A DNA stretch of 64,000 nucleotides from Azoarcus sp. CIB (GCF_001190925.1 NZ_CP011072.1:2046001-2110000); one strand, 5' to 3'. Numbered from the stretch's first letter, positions 37,363 through 47,323 are shown. Notes: a model not told the origin generated them from the letters alone. Numbers and translations: made by a program.

Positions 37363-37417
37363 AAAAAGGAAAAGCGTGGTGCCACGCCGGACGCACCGGT
37401 CCGACGGGGCACCACGC
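37363..37417 (-). terminator. Hairpin with T-rich tail between sucB and lpd
   Basis: A 10-bp stem GCGTGGTGCC/GGCACCACGC (37374-37383 with 37408-37417) encloses a second small stem (CGGAC/GTCCG). It is followed on the minus strand by TTTTCCTTTTT. It could partly terminate or protect mRNA and so set the ratio of SucAB to Lpd. Confidence 0.5.
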
Positions 37418-37427
37418 ACTATGTCGA

Positions 37428-38612
37428 TTACACGTCGAGGATCAGGCGGGCAGGATCTTCCAGCGCTTCCTTCATCGTCACGAGGCCGAGCACAGCTTCA
37501 CGACCGTCGATGATGCGGTGGTCGTACGACATGGCCAGGTAGTTGATCGGACGGATGACAATCTGGCCGTTTTCGACCACCGGACGGTCCTTGGTCGCAT
37601 GGATGCCAAGGATGGCCGACTGCGGCGGGTTGATGATCGGCGTCGACAGCATCGAACCGAACACGCCGCCGTTGGAAATGGAGAACGTGCCGCCGGAGAG
37701 CTCCTCGAGCGACAGCTTGCCGTCCTTCGCCTTCTGGCCGAACTCGGCGATCTTCTTCTCGATGTCGGCGATCGACATCTGATCAGCATCACGCAGGATG
37801 GGCACGACGAGGCCGCGCGGCGAACCGACCGCGATACCGATGTCGATGTAGCCGTGGTAGATGATGTCCGTGCCGTCAACCGACGCATTCAGGACGGGGA
37901 ACTTCTTCAGGGCAGCAACCGCAGCCTTGACGAAGAAGCCCATGAAGCCGAGACGCACGCCGTGCGCCTTCTCGAACTTGTCGCCGTACTGCTTGCGCAG
38001 CGCCATGACCGGAGCCATGTTCACTTCGTTGAACGTCGTCAGGATCGCGTTTTCGTTCTTCGACTGGAGCAGGCGTTCGGCGATGCGCTGGCGCAGGCGG
38101 GTCATCGGCACGCGCTCTTCCGGACGATCGCCGGTCAGGGCGAGCGAGGCGGGCGCAGCGGCCGGAACTGCAGCGCGCGGCTGAGCCGCAACCGCATCTT
38201 CCTTCGTCACGCGCCCGCCGCGGCCGGAACCCGCGACGTCGGAGCTCGGGATGCCCTTCTCTTCGAGAATTTTGCGCGCAGCCGGGCTGGCCGAAGCCGC
38301 CGCAGCGGCTGACGGTGCCGCAGCGGCCGCCGTCGGGGCAGCAGCAGGAGCCGCCGCACCGGCGGCCGCCTTGGCTTCGGTGTCGATCTGGGCGATCAGT
38401 TCGCCCGACGTCACATTTTCGCCGTTCGCCTTGACGATCCTGACGAGCACGCCATCGGCCGGAGCCGGGGTCTCGAGGACCACCTTGTCCGTCTCGATGT
38501 CGATCAGGTTCTCATCGCGCGACACCGCGTCGCCTTCCTTCTTGTGCCAGGAAACCAGCGTGGCTTCCGAAACCGATTCCGACAGTTGCGGAACTTTCAC
38601 TTCAATCAGCAT
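37428..38612 (-). CDS. sucB: Dihydrolipoyl succinyltransferase (E2) of 2-oxoglutarate dehydrogenase
   Basis: The E2 core of the 2-oxoglutarate dehydrogenase complex. The 394-residue protein has one N-terminal lipoyl domain (lipoyl Lys43 in 'IETDKVVLE'), an Ala/Pro-rich linker at about 80-112, a peripheral subunit-binding domain ('[20 protein letters not shown]') and a catalytic domain ending with '[16 protein letters not shown]', in which His365 and Asp369 are catalytic. It is 33 bp downstream of sucA. Confidence 0.96.
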   Translation of the reverse strand: MLIEVKVPQLSESVSEATLVSWHKKEGDAVSRDENLIDIETDKVVLETPAPADGVLVRIVKANGENVTSGELIAQIDTEAKAAAGAAAPAAAPTAAAAAPSAAAAASASPAARKILEEKGIPSSDVAGSGRGGRVTKEDAVAAQPRAAVPAAAPASLALTGDRPEERVPMTRLRQRIAERLLQSKNENAILTTFNEVNMAPVMALRKQYGDKFEKAHGVRLGFMGFFVKAAVAALKKFPVLNASVDGTDIIYHGYIDIGIAVGSPRGLVVPILRDADQMSIADIEKKIAEFGQKAKDGKLSLEELSGGTFSISNGGVFGSMLSTPIINPPQSAILGIHATKDRPVVENGQIVIRPINYLAMSYDHRIIDGREAVLGLVTMKEALEDPARLILDV

Positions 38613-38645
38613 GTAGTCTTCTCCCGAAGTTCGAACTTTTGCTTA

Positions 38646-41495
38646 TTAGTTGGGCGATTGTTGCGTCGTGTCCTGGATGGGACCGAATGCGTTTTCCATG
38701 ATGGCCTTCTGCTGCGCGTTGTGCTTGGCGTAGTAGCCCACCGCCGGCGAGGCCGACGCGGGACGGCTAACGAGCAGCAGTTTGCGCTTGGTGCCCAGCA
38801 CGTTGACCAGGTGCTGGCGCGAGGCCAACCAGTACCACGCACCCTGATTGCGCGGCTCTTCCTGAACCCAGACGACTTCCTTGGCATTCGGGAACTGGTT
38901 GATCGCGGTAGCGAACGCGTCGGTGGGGAACGGGTAGATCTGTTCGATGCGGACAAGCGCCGTATCGATGATCTTGTTTTCGCGACGATGCGCGAGCAGC
39001 TCGTAGTAGACCTTGCCCTGGCACAGCACCACGCGCTTGACCTTCTTCGGATCGAGCTTCTCGACCTCGGGGATCACGGTCTGGAAACTGCCCGTGGCCA
39101 GTTCGTCGATCGTCGAGATCGCTTCCTTGTGACGCAGCAGCGACTTCGGCGTGACGATGATGAGCGGCTTGCGCAGCTTGCGCAGCATCTGGCGACGCAG
39201 CAGGTGGAAGACCTGGGCGGGCGTCGTCGGCACGCAGATCTGCCAGTTGTTCTCGGCGGCGAGACTCATGAAGCGCTCGGGGCGGCACGACGAGTGCTCG
39301 GGACCCTGCCCTTCATAGCCGTGCGGGAGCATCATCACGAGGCCGCTCAGGCGGCCCCACTTCGCTTCGCCGGAGCTGATGAACTGGTCGATTACGACCT
39401 GCGCACCGTTCACGAAGTCACCGAACTGGGCTTCCCAGACGACCAGTTCGTTCGGCTCGGTCGTCGAGTAGCCGTATTCGAACGCCAGCACCGCCTCTTC
39501 CGAGAGCACCGAATCATGGCACTGGAAGCGGGCCTGCCCATCCTGGATCTGATCCAGCGGCTTGTAGATGCCCTCGTCCCAGCGCTCGCGCTTCTGGTCG
39601 TGCAGCACGGCGTGACGATGGAAGAAGGTACCGCGACCGACGTCTTCACCAGAGAGCCGCACGGGGAAGCCCTGGGCCAGCAGACTGGCGTAAGCGAGGT
39701 TCTCGCCCATGCCCCAATCGAGCGCCTGTTCGCCGCGGGCCATTGCCGCACGGTCGTCGATGATCTTCTTCACGCGCGAGTGCAGCGTGAAGGTCTGCGG
39801 AATCGTCGCCAGACGCTCGCCAAGGCGTTTGATTTCGCTGACCGGGATCGCGGTGTCGCATTCGTCGCTGTACGCTTTCTTGAGGAACGGCGTCCAATCC
39901 ACCGAGAACTGACGATTGTGGCCAGGCAGAACCGGATTCGACAGAAGTTCGCCGCGATCGAGATGCTCGCGATACTCGGCGATCATGCGCTCGGGTTCAT
40001 CCGCCTGGCACGTTCCCTCGGTCACGAGGCGGTCAGCATACAGCTTGCGGGTGCCCACATGCTTCTGGATGGTGCGATACATCAGCGGCTGCGTCACCAT
40101 CGGCTCGTCTTGCTCGTTGTGGCCGAGCTTGCGGAAGCAGATGATGTCGACGACCACGTCCTTCTTGAATTCCTGGCGGAATTCGACAGCCAGCTGAGTG
40201 GCAAACGCAACAGCTTCGGGATCGTCGCCATTCACGTGGAAGATCGGCGCTTCGACCATCTTGAAGATGTCCGTGCAATACAGCGAGCTGCGGTAGTCGC
40301 GCGGGTCCGAGGTTGTGAAGCCGATCTGGTTATTGACGACGATGTGAACGGTGCCGCCGGTGCCGTAGCCGCGGGTCTGCGAGAAGTTCAGCATTTCCTG
40401 GTTCACGCCCTGCCCCGCCACGGCAGCGTCACCATGGATCAGGACGGGAATGACCTGTCCCTTCGCCTCGTCCTGGCGACGAACCTGGCGGGCGTACACG
40501 GAACCTTCGACCACCGGATTGATGATCTCGAGGTGCGACGGGTTGAACGCCAGCGTGAGGTGCATCGGACCGCCCGACGTCATGACATCGCTGGAGAAAC
40601 CCATGTGGTACTTCACGTCGCCCGCGGTCAGGTCGGCAGCAGCCTTGCCCTCGAATTCCGAGAACAGCATCGACGGCGACTTGCCTAGGGTATTCACGAG
40701 TACGTTCAGACGGCCGCGGTGTGCCATGCCGATGACGACTTCCTGCGCGCCAAGGGAACCGGCAACGTTGATGAGCTCATCCATCGCGACGATCGCCGAC
40801 TCGCCGCCTTCCAGCGAGAAGCGCTTCTGGCCGACGTACTTCGTGTGCAGATAACGCTCGAGGGTTTCCGCTGCGGTCGTGCGCTCGAGGATGCGTTTCT
40901 TCTTCGCAGCATCGTAACGCGGAGTCGCGCGTACGCTCTCGAGGCGCGCCTGGATCCAGCGCTTCTGCGAAATGTCGGAGATGTACATGTATTCCGAGCC
41001 CACCGAACCGCAGTAGGTCTGGCGCACCGCTTCGAGAATCTCGCGCAGGGTGGCGTGGTCGGTCGAGAACCCGTGGAACGAACCCGTATTGAAGCTGCGG
41101 GACAGGTCCGCCTCGGTGAAGCCGTAGTACGACGGCTCGAGTTCGGCGATGTGAGGCCGCTCGGTCCGACGCAGCGGGTCGAGATTCGCCCAGCGGTTAC
41201 CCAGGAAACGGTAGGCATTGATGAGCTGAAGCGTGCTCACCTGGCGCTTGTCGTCGCCTTCGGAGACAACGGTGCGCACCGGTCCGCGCTTGGCCATCTC
41301 GGCGAATGCCGCGATAACCGGGCCATGCGCCACGTCGCGCAACGCAGCGCCGCTCTGCGACTGAAGGTTGTCGAAATAGGCACGCCACGATTCCGGGACC
41401 GATGCCGGATCCGCGAGGTAATTCTCGTAAAGCTCCTCGATGAACGGCGCATTGCTGCCGAACAGGTGAGAAGTCGATCTTTGCTGAATGGTCAT
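38646..41495 (-). CDS. sucA: 2-oxoglutarate dehydrogenase E1 component
   Basis: The thiamine-diphosphate-dependent E1 that decarboxylates 2-oxoglutarate. At 949 residues it is of normal length. It opens with 'LFGSNAPFIEELYENYLADPASVP', the E2-binding N-terminal region, and contains 'VVIGMAHRGRLNVLVNTLGKSP', the ThDP motif region 'HGDAAVAGQGVNQEMLN' and 'NNQIGFTT'. The C-terminal transketolase-like half has 'LPHGYEGQGPEHSSCRPERF'. It is transcribed after gltA, with a strong terminator between them, so sucA-sucB-lpd is likely a separate operon. Confidence 0.97.
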   Translation of the reverse strand: MTIQQRSTSHLFGSNAPFIEELYENYLADPASVPESWRAYFDNLQSQSGAALRDVAHGPVIAAFAEMAKRGPVRTVVSEGDDKRQVSTLQLINAYRFLGNRWANLDPLRRTERPHIAELEPSYYGFTEADLSRSFNTGSFHGFSTDHATLREILEAVRQTYCGSVGSEYMYISDISQKRWIQARLESVRATPRYDAAKKKRILERTTAAETLERYLHTKYVGQKRFSLEGGESAIVAMDELINVAGSLGAQEVVIGMAHRGRLNVLVNTLGKSPSMLFSEFEGKAAADLTAGDVKYHMGFSSDVMTSGGPMHLTLAFNPSHLEIINPVVEGSVYARQVRRQDEAKGQVIPVLIHGDAAVAGQGVNQEMLNFSQTRGYGTGGTVHIVVNNQIGFTTSDPRDYRSSLYCTDIFKMVEAPIFHVNGDDPEAVAFATQLAVEFRQEFKKDVVVDIICFRKLGHNEQDEPMVTQPLMYRTIQKHVGTRKLYADRLVTEGTCQADEPERMIAEYREHLDRGELLSNPVLPGHNRQFSVDWTPFLKKAYSDECDTAIPVSEIKRLGERLATIPQTFTLHSRVKKIIDDRAAMARGEQALDWGMGENLAYASLLAQGFPVRLSGEDVGRGTFFHRHAVLHDQKRERWDEGIYKPLDQIQDGQARFQCHDSVLSEEAVLAFEYGYSTTEPNELVVWEAQFGDFVNGAQVVIDQFISSGEAKWGRLSGLVMMLPHGYEGQGPEHSSCRPERFMSLAAENNWQICVPTTPAQVFHLLRRQMLRKLRKPLIIVTPKSLLRHKEAISTIDELATGSFQTVIPEVEKLDPKKVKRVVLCQGKVYYELLAHRRENKIIDTALVRIEQIYPFPTDAFATAINQFPNAKEVVWVQEEPRNQGAWYWLASRQHLVNVLGTKRKLLLVSRPASASPAVGYYAKHNAQQKAIMENAFGPIQDTTQQSPN

Positions 41496-41564
41496 TGTTA
41501 TGCCACCTGTAGTCTTATTGGATTGCTTGGGCTACTCGACGCTCCATACCCGGCGTCTCCGAAC

Positions 41565-41598
41565 AAAAACGGGATGGCCGCGTCGAACGACCATCCCG
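41565..41598 (-). terminator. Intrinsic terminator after gltA
   Basis: On the minus strand CGGGATGG and CCATCCCG (41570-41577 with 41591-41598) form an 8-bp stem with a 13-nt loop followed by TTTTTGTT. It lies 43 bp past the gltA stop and before sucA. Confidence 0.82.
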
Positions 41599-41640
41599 CG
41601 GAGATCATTGCCGGGATTCTCTCCCGCCCTTGAACATCAG

Positions 41641-42936
41641 TTACGGACGCTGGGTCAGGTCCGGAACGTTGCGACGCGCAGCACCGATGTACAACTGGCG
41701 CGGGCGACCGATCTTGTACTCGGGATCAGTGATCATTTCTTCCCACTGGGTGATCCAGCCGACCGTACGAGCCAGCGCGAAGATGCACGTGAACATCGAC
41801 GTCGGGATGCCCAGCGCCTTCTGGACGATGCCGGAGTAGAAGTCGACGTTCGGGTACAGCTTCTTCTCGACGAAGTACTCGTCTTCCAGCGCGATCCTCT
41901 CGAGTTCCTTCGCCAGCTTGAACAGACGGTCGTTCTCGAGACCCAGTTCGCCGAGGACGTCGGCGCAGACCTTGCCCATCAGCTTCGCACGCGGATCGAA
42001 ATTCTTGTACACACGGTGACCGAAGCCCATCAGCTTGAAGCTGTCGTTCTTGTCCTTGGCGCGCTTGATGTACTCGCCGACGCGCGACACGTCGCCAATC
42101 TCTTCCAGCATGTTCAGGCAGGCTTCGTTCGCGCCGCCGTGTGCCGGGCCCCACAGGCAGGCAATACCTGCCGAGATGCAGGCGAACGGGTTTGCGCCCG
42201 ACGAGCCGGCCAGACGGACCGTCGAGGTGGAGGCGTTCTGCTCGTGGTCGGCGTGCAACGTGAAGATGACGTCGAGCGCACGCACCAGCACCGGGTTCGG
42301 CTCGTACTTCTCGCACGGCGTACCGAACATCATGTGCATGAAGTTCGCCGTGTAGTCGAGATCGTTGCGCGGGTACATGAACGGCTGGCCCATGTTGTAC
42401 TTGTAGGCCATCGCTACGATCGTCGGCAGCTTCGCGATCAGACGGTTGATCGAGATGTTGCGGTGGGCAGCATCCGAGAAATCCATCGCCTCGTGATAGA
42501 ACGCCGACAGGGCGCCGACCACGCCGACCATGACCGCCATCGGGTGCGCGTCACGACGGAAGCCCGAATAGAACTTCGTCATCTGATCGTGCAGCATCGT
42601 GTGGTTCTTGATCGTCGTCTCGAACTCGCCCTTCTGCACGGAGTTCGGCAGCTCGCCGTTCTTCAGGAGATAGGCGACTTCGAGGAAGTTGCATTTCTCG
42701 GCCAGTTGCTCGATGGGATAACCCCGATACAGCAGCTCGCCCTTGTCACCATCGATGAAGGTAATCGTGGACTTGCAGCTCGCGGTCGACAGGAACCCGG
42801 AGTCGTAGGTGAAGAGACCGGTCTTGGCGCCCAGGGTGCGGATGTCGATGACATCGTTGCCGTGGGTGCCGGTCATCACCGGGAATTCGACGGTCTTGCC
42901 ATCGACGGTAAGCGTTGCGGTGCGTTCAGTGCTCAT
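41641..42936 (-). CDS. gltA: Citrate synthase (type II)
   Basis: Citrate synthase condenses oxaloacetate and acetyl-CoA to open the TCA cycle. The 431-residue protein is the large, hexameric NADH-sensitive type typical of Gram-negative bacteria. It has the N-terminal small domain '[26 protein letters not shown]', '[18 protein letters not shown]' with a catalytic histidine, '[14 protein letters not shown]' with a second histidine, and '[14 protein letters not shown]' with the catalytic aspartate. It lies between sdhE and sucA in the same direction. Confidence 0.97.
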   Translation of the reverse strand: MSTERTATLTVDGKTVEFPVMTGTHGNDVIDIRTLGAKTGLFTYDSGFLSTASCKSTITFIDGDKGELLYRGYPIEQLAEKCNFLEVAYLLKNGELPNSVQKGEFETTIKNHTMLHDQMTKFYSGFRRDAHPMAVMVGVVGALSAFYHEAMDFSDAAHRNISINRLIAKLPTIVAMAYKYNMGQPFMYPRNDLDYTANFMHMMFGTPCEKYEPNPVLVRALDVIFTLHADHEQNASTSTVRLAGSSGANPFACISAGIACLWGPAHGGANEACLNMLEEIGDVSRVGEYIKRAKDKNDSFKLMGFGHRVYKNFDPRAKLMGKVCADVLGELGLENDRLFKLAKELERIALEDEYFVEKKLYPNVDFYSGIVQKALGIPTSMFTCIFALARTVGWITQWEEMITDPEYKIGRPRQLYIGAARRNVPDLTQRP

Positions 42937-42990
42937 AGGTCATCCCTTATGCGTGCCCGTATTAACTACTAGCTCCCTGTGACGACCGTC

Positions 42991-43016
42991 CTGCTGAGTC
43001 AACGCTGACTCAGCAG
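42991..43016 (-). terminator. Hairpin at the 3' end of sdhE
   Basis: A perfect 11-bp stem CTGCTGAGTCA/TGACTCAGCAG (42991-43001 with 43006-43016) with a 4-nt loop overlaps the last codons of sdhE. There is no T-run after it, so it may be an RNA-processing or stabilising element between the sdh genes and gltA instead of a terminator. Confidence 0.4.
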
Positions 43017-43235
43017 TCCGATCATCTCCTTCCAGCGGTCGACCTCGCAGGGACTGCTCCCGTTGACCATGGCCCACAGATCATGGTCCTCGCAAAGGAG
43101 CAGGTCATCGAGGTCCGCCAACTGACCGTCCGTAAGACGGTCGAAGTCCCTTTCCAGAAAGCGTGCGAAGACGAGGTCGAGCTCCAGGAGAGCTCTACGA
43201 CATTGCCAGCGCACGCGTCCCCGGTTGATGCTCAT
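42999..43235 (-). CDS. sdhE: FAD assembly factor SdhE
   Basis: A 78-residue all-helical protein of the SdhE (Sdh5/YgfY) family that promotes covalent attachment of FAD to SdhA. The start 'MSINRGRVRWQCRRALLELDLVFARFLE' matches the family, and 'LLLCEDHDLWAMVNG' follows later. The usual RGxxE signature reads Arg-Ala-Leu-Leu-Glu here (glycine replaced by alanine). The ATG overlaps the sdhB stop in an ATGA quartet, so it is translationally coupled to sdhB. Confidence 0.92.
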   Translation of the reverse strand: MSINRGRVRWQCRRALLELDLVFARFLERDFDRLTDGQLADLDDLLLCEDHDLWAMVNGSSPCEVDRWKEMIGLLSQR

Positions 43236-43942
43236 ACTGCCCGGCTGACCATCATGTCCTTGATCTTGCCGATCGCGCGCGTCGGATTCAGACTCTTGGG
43301 ACACACGTCGACGCAGTTCATGATGCTGTGGCAACGGAACAGGCGGTACGGATCCTCGAGGTTATCGAGGCGCTCGGTCGTCGCCTCGTCGCGCGTGTCG
43401 GCGAGGAAGCGGTACGCCGCGAGCAGGCCCGCCGGTCCGACGAACTTGTCCGGGTTCCACCAGAACGACGGGCAGGACGTCGAGCAGCACGCGCACAGGA
43501 TGCACTCGTACAGGCCGTTGAGCTCTTCCCGTTCTTCCGGCGACTGCAGGCGCTCGCGTTCGGGCGCCGGCGAATTGTTGACCAGATAGGGCTTGATCGA
43601 GTGGTACTGCTTGAAAAACTGGGTCATGTCCACGATCAGGTCGCGGATGACCGGCAGACCCGGCAGCGGACGCAGCACGATCGGTTGGGCCAGCTTGTCG
43701 ATGTCCGTCAGGCACGCCAGCCCGTTCTTGCCGTTGATGTTCATCGCGTCCGACCCGCACACGCCTTCGCGGCACGAACGGCGGAACGACATCGAATCGT
43801 CCTTGGCCTTGAGACGCACGAGCGCATCGAGGAGCTTCTTGTCGGACTCTTCGAGTTCGACGCTGATGTCCTGCATGTAGGGCTTCTCGTCACGATCGGG
43901 ATCGTAACGGTACATCTTGAAGTGAACAGTACGCTTGCTCAT
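43232..43942 (-). CDS. sdhB: Succinate dehydrogenase iron-sulfur subunit
   Basis: The 236-residue electron-transfer subunit of complex II. It contains ligands for three clusters: 2Fe-2S ('CREGVCGSDAM' and the later single Cys), 4Fe-4S ('CILCACCSTSCP') and 3Fe-4S ('CHSIMNCVDVCPKSLNP'). It passes electrons from SdhA to quinone at the membrane subunits. It follows sdhA by 19 bp and overlaps sdhE by 4 nt. Confidence 0.97.
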   Translation of the reverse strand: MSKRTVHFKMYRYDPDRDEKPYMQDISVELEESDKKLLDALVRLKAKDDSMSFRRSCREGVCGSDAMNINGKNGLACLTDIDKLAQPIVLRPLPGLPVIRDLIVDMTQFFKQYHSIKPYLVNNSPAPERERLQSPEEREELNGLYECILCACCSTSCPSFWWNPDKFVGPAGLLAAYRFLADTRDEATTERLDNLEDPYRLFRCHSIMNCVDVCPKSLNPTRAIGKIKDMMVSRAV

Positions 43943-43961
43943 TTAATTATCTCTCCCGCGC

Positions 43962-45755
43962 TTAGTAGGTGCGCTTGGCGAGCGCGATCGGCTCGACGTC
44001 GTGCGACAGCGGCTTCATGGTGACCGGCTTGTAATCGAGGCGATTGCCTTCGCGGTACCACAGTGAGTGCTTGAGCCATTCATTGTCGTTGCGGCCGTTC
44101 GGGAATTCCGCCGTGTCCGGCGCGTCGTCGCGCACGTGTGCGCCGCGCGATTCCTTGCGGGCCTCGGCCGAAATCATCGTGGCTTTTGCAACTTCGATCA
44201 GGTTGTCGAGCTCCAGCGCCTCCATGCGCGCCGTGTTCCAGACCTTGGATTTGTCCTTGATCTCCGTACGCTTCGAGCGCTCAGCGACGTCCAGAATTGC
44301 GGTCACGCCTTCCTTGAGCAGATTGTCGAAGCGGAACACGCCGGCATGCTTCTGCATGGTGCGGCGCATTGCGTTTCCGACTTCGGCGACACTCTCGCCG
44401 CCGCTCTGGTTCTCGAGACGGGAAATCCGCGCCAGCGAAGCGCCCGCGGCATCGGCCGGCAGAGGCTTCAGCGACAGGTTGCCGCTCTGGATGTCGTCGA
44501 CAACGGATTCGCCGGCGGACTTGCCGAACACGAGCAGGTCGAGCAGCGAATTGGTGCCGAGGCGGTTCGCACCATGCACCGAGGCGCATGCACATTCGCC
44601 GGCTGCGTAGAAGCCGACGACCGGGGAATTCGGCTCGCCGTCCTTCGGCACGACCACCTGACCCTTGTAGTTCGTCGGGATGCCGCCCATCTGGTAGTGG
44701 CAGGTCGGGACGACGGGGATCGGGGCCTTGATCGGATCGACGCCGGCAAACTGGATCGAGATCTCGCGGATGCCGGGCAGACGCTTCATGATCGTCTCGG
44801 GCGACAGGTGCGTGATGTCAAGCAGCACGTGATCCTTGTCCGGACCGCAACCACGGCCTTCATTGATTTCGGTGACCATCGAACGGGACACGACGTCGCG
44901 CGAAGCCAGATCCTTCAGGTTGGGTGCGTAGCGCTCCATGAAGCGCTCGCCGGCGGCATTACGCAGGATACCGCCTTCGCCACGCACGCCCTCGGTGATC
45001 AGCACTCCCGCGCCCGCAACGCCGGTCGGGTGGAATTGCCAGAATTCCATATCCTCGAGCGGGATGCCCGCACGAGCGGCCATACCGACGCCGTCACCGG
45101 TATTGATGAACGCGTTGGTCGAACTATGGAAAATACGCCCGGCGCCGCCGGTCGCGAAAATAGTCGCCTTCGCATGGAAGATCGACACTTCGCCGGTTTC
45201 GAGCTCGAGCGCGGTTACACCGACGACATCGCCGTCCTGGTCGCGAATCAGATCGAGCGCGATCCACTCGACGAAGAACTGGGTGTTCGCGCGAACGTTG
45301 CGCTGGTAAAGCGCGTGCAGCATCGCGTGACCAGTACGGTCCGCCGCTGCACAGGAACGCGACACGGGCGACTGGCCGTAGTTCTGCGAATGACCACCGA
45401 ACGGACGTTGGTAGATCTTGCCGTTATCGGTGCGATCGAAGGGCATGCCGTAGTGTTCGAGTTCGACGACCACCTCGTTGGCCTTGCGGCACATGAATTC
45501 GATGGCATCCTGGTCGCCCAGCCAGTCCGACCCCTTGACGGTGTCGTACATGTGCCAGTGCCAGTTGTCTTCCGTCGAGTTGCCCAGCGATGCGGCAACG
45601 CCACCCTGGGCAGCGACGGTATGCGACCGGGTAGGAAAGACCTTGGTCAGCACGGCGGTCTTCAGACCAGCCTCGGAAAGTTGCAGGGCCGCACGCAGAC
45701 CGGCACCGCCGGCGCCAACGATAACTGCGTCAAAAGTACGCTTAGCGACAGTCAC
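43962..45755 (-). CDS. sdhA: Succinate dehydrogenase flavoprotein subunit
   Basis: The 597-residue catalytic subunit that oxidises succinate to fumarate. It has the FAD motif 'DAVIVGAGGAGLRAAL', the covalent-FAD histidine in 'PTRSHTVAAQGG', 'HPTGVAGAGVLITEGVRGEGG' around the active site, and 'YQMGGIPTNYKGQV'. The start is taken as GTG at 45755, two bases after the sdhD stop, because GGAGG lies 8 nt before it and the product then begins 'TVAKRTFDAVIVG' as in relatives. A longer GTG start at 45788 would overlap sdhD. Confidence 0.96.
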   Translation of the reverse strand: MTVAKRTFDAVIVGAGGAGLRAALQLSEAGLKTAVLTKVFPTRSHTVAAQGGVAASLGNSTEDNWHWHMYDTVKGSDWLGDQDAIEFMCRKANEVVVELEHYGMPFDRTDNGKIYQRPFGGHSQNYGQSPVSRSCAAADRTGHAMLHALYQRNVRANTQFFVEWIALDLIRDQDGDVVGVTALELETGEVSIFHAKATIFATGGAGRIFHSSTNAFINTGDGVGMAARAGIPLEDMEFWQFHPTGVAGAGVLITEGVRGEGGILRNAAGERFMERYAPNLKDLASRDVVSRSMVTEINEGRGCGPDKDHVLLDITHLSPETIMKRLPGIREISIQFAGVDPIKAPIPVVPTCHYQMGGIPTNYKGQVVVPKDGEPNSPVVGFYAAGECACASVHGANRLGTNSLLDLLVFGKSAGESVVDDIQSGNLSLKPLPADAAGASLARISRLENQSGGESVAEVGNAMRRTMQKHAGVFRFDNLLKEGVTAILDVAERSKRTEIKDKSKVWNTARMEALELDNLIEVAKATMISAEARKESRGAHVRDDAPDTAEFPNGRNDNEWLKHSLWYREGNRLDYKPVTMKPLSHDVEPIALAKRTY

Positions 45756-45757
45756 GC

Positions 45758-46105
45758 TTACAGCCTCCAAAGAATCTGCGCTGCCCACCCGGCGTAGCCG
45801 ACGAGCAGGAAAACCGTTACAAGATGCAGGGCCAGACGCACGCCGACCGGCTTGATGTAGTCCATGAAGATGTCACGCACCCCGATCCAGGCGTGATAGA
45901 AGAGCGCCAGGAAAAACAGGAACGCGAAGAACCGCACGATGCCGTTGCGGAACAGGCCGGACCACGTCTGGTAGGTCATCTCGGGCAGACCGAGCGCAGC
46001 CGCTGCGAACAGAACGGTGAAGATCACCATGAACAGCGCGGTTGCGCGCTGCGCAATCCAGTCGCGCAGGCCATAGTGAGCACCGACGACGATACGATTT
46101 ACCAT
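45758..46105 (-). CDS. sdhD: Succinate dehydrogenase membrane anchor SdhD
   Basis: A 115-residue membrane anchor with three transmembrane helices (about 21-40, 58-78 and 88-110) and the conserved 'RATALFMVIF' start and 'YHAWIGVRDIFMDYIKP' segment, which carries the heme-binding histidine and the quinone-site residues. It overlaps sdhC by 7 nt and lies 2 nt before sdhA. Confidence 0.93.
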   Translation of the reverse strand: MVNRIVVGAHYGLRDWIAQRATALFMVIFTVLFAAAALGLPEMTYQTWSGLFRNGIVRFFAFLFFLALFYHAWIGVRDIFMDYIKPVGVRLALHLVTVFLLVGYAGWAAQILWRL

Positions 46106-46488
46106 AGCTTCACCCCAATGATCACGGTCAGCGCAATGCTGACGACCAGCACGATGCGCGAGCTGTTACGGGCAGACTGGAGGTCGATGCCCTTGTGAAG
46201 ATCGAGCAGAAGGAAGCGAATGCCCGCGCAGAAGTGATGCACGTAGGCCCAGAGCAAGCCCAGCAGGAGAATCTTGACGAGAGGATTGCCGACAACGCTC
46301 TTGTACGCTGCAAAGGACTCCGGCGAAGCGAGGCTGCGATCGAGCAGGTACAAGAGGAACGGCAGCATCAGGAACAGCCCCGCACCGCTAACCCGATGAA
46401 GAATGGAAACGATACCCGGCAACGGGAGCCGGATTTCGTGCAGGGCCAAGAATTTGGGCCGCTGCTTTCGCGCTATGGCTTCTGACAT
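46099..46488 (-). CDS. sdhC: Succinate dehydrogenase cytochrome b556 subunit SdhC
   Basis: A 129-residue heme-binding membrane subunit with three transmembrane helices. The signature 'IRLPLPGIVSILHRVSGAGLF' is clear, as is 'HHFCAGIRFLLLDLHKG' with the heme ligand histidine. It is the first gene of sdhCDABE. A TATAAT-like -10 is found 66 bp upstream on the minus strand. Confidence 0.95.
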   Translation of the reverse strand: MSEAIARKQRPKFLALHEIRLPLPGIVSILHRVSGAGLFLMLPFLLYLLDRSLASPESFAAYKSVVGNPLVKILLLGLLWAYVHHFCAGIRFLLLDLHKGIDLQSARNSSRIVLVVSIALTVIIGVKLW

Positions 46489-46553
46489 ATTGTTTTACCC
46501 CTAGTTTGGCGACGGTTGCCCGACGCGGTTCTCCCAACTTGCAAAGCGCGAGA

Positions 46554-46559
46554 ATTATA
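46554..46559 (-). promoter_or_regulatory. Candidate -10 element of the sdhC promoter
   Basis: TATAAT on the minus strand (complement of ATTATA at 46554-46559) lies in the 106-bp gap between gntR and sdhC. No good -35 is present at 16-18 bp, so activation or a weak promoter is likely. Confidence 0.45.
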
Positions 46560-46594
46560 TACGCGGAACGTAGTCATTCCGCCGCTCCGCGCGC

Positions 46595-47323
46595 TCAATT
46601 CAGTTCATTCAGATAGAAATGCTCGGCGGTGGAATATAGACCGCGCCGCCATTCAACCGGCTTATCGCCATAGGTGTACGTCACCCGCTCAACCGACAGA
46701 AGAGGCGTCCCCTCCTGCACGCGCAGCGTCTCGCTCGTCGAGCGGTCGGCCGCGACAGCGCGAATCCGCTCCTGCGCACGAATCATGCGCAACCCGAAGC
46801 GAGTTTCGAACAGGCTGTAGAGCGAACCGTTCCAGCTCTGCAGCACCTCGAGGGTCAAGCCCTGGAAAATCTCGCCAGGCAGATAGATCTCGTCGATCAC
46901 CACGGGCTTTTGCGCAAACCTGAGCAGGCGCCGCACGATGATGATGGGTTCGCCCTGCTCGATGCCGAGCATGCGCGAAGCCTCTTGCCCCGCCTTGGCG
47001 CGCCAGCAGTCCATCGGCACGCTCTGGGGATGGGCGAGATCGCCATCCATCGGAACGAGACGCAGGAAACGGAACAGTGCGCGCGGATCGTTATGCGACG
47101 CGACGAAGGTGCCTTTGCCCTGCTTGCGCACGAGAAGGTTCTCGGCCGCCATCTCGTCGATGGCCTTGCGAACCGTCCCTTGGGAAACGCTGAATCGCGA
47201 GGCGAGCTCCTGCTCGCTCGGAATCACCTGCCCGGGACGCCATTCGCCCGACTCAAGAGCCTGAAGAATCAGGCTTTTGATCTGCCGGTAAAGCGGACTG
47301 AAGGTTGGGGATTCCTGTGCCAT
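46595..47323 (-). CDS. GntR-family (HutC/FadR-like UTRA) transcriptional regulator
   Basis: A 242-residue regulator. The N-terminal winged helix-turn-helix '[41 protein letters not shown]' is a canonical GntR domain, and the C-terminal UTRA ligand domain (about 95-238) contains '[23 protein letters not shown]' and '[23 protein letters not shown]', marking the HutC subfamily. It lies directly upstream of sdhC on the same strand and diverges from mdh. A perfect palindrome in the shared region is its probable operator. It most likely controls TCA-cycle genes in response to a small metabolite. Confidence 0.92.
   Translation of the reverse strand: MAQESPTFSPLYRQIKSLILQALESGEWRPGQVIPSEQELASRFSVSQGTVRKAIDEMAAENLLVRKQGKGTFVASHNDPRALFRFLRLVPMDGDLAHPQSVPMDCWRAKAGQEASRMLGIEQGEPIIIVRRLLRFAQKPVVIDEIYLPGEIFQGLTLEVLQSWNGSLYSLFETRFGLRMIRAQERIRAVAADRSTSETLRVQEGTPLLSVERVTYTYGDKPVEWRRGLYSTAEHFYLNELN

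Noticed and set aside
38544-40688. A plus-strand open frame of about 700 codons opposite sucA and sucB
   Set aside because: Same reason: sucA and sucB are certain genes and the antisense product is Arg/His/Val-rich without recognisable domains or a ribosome-binding site.
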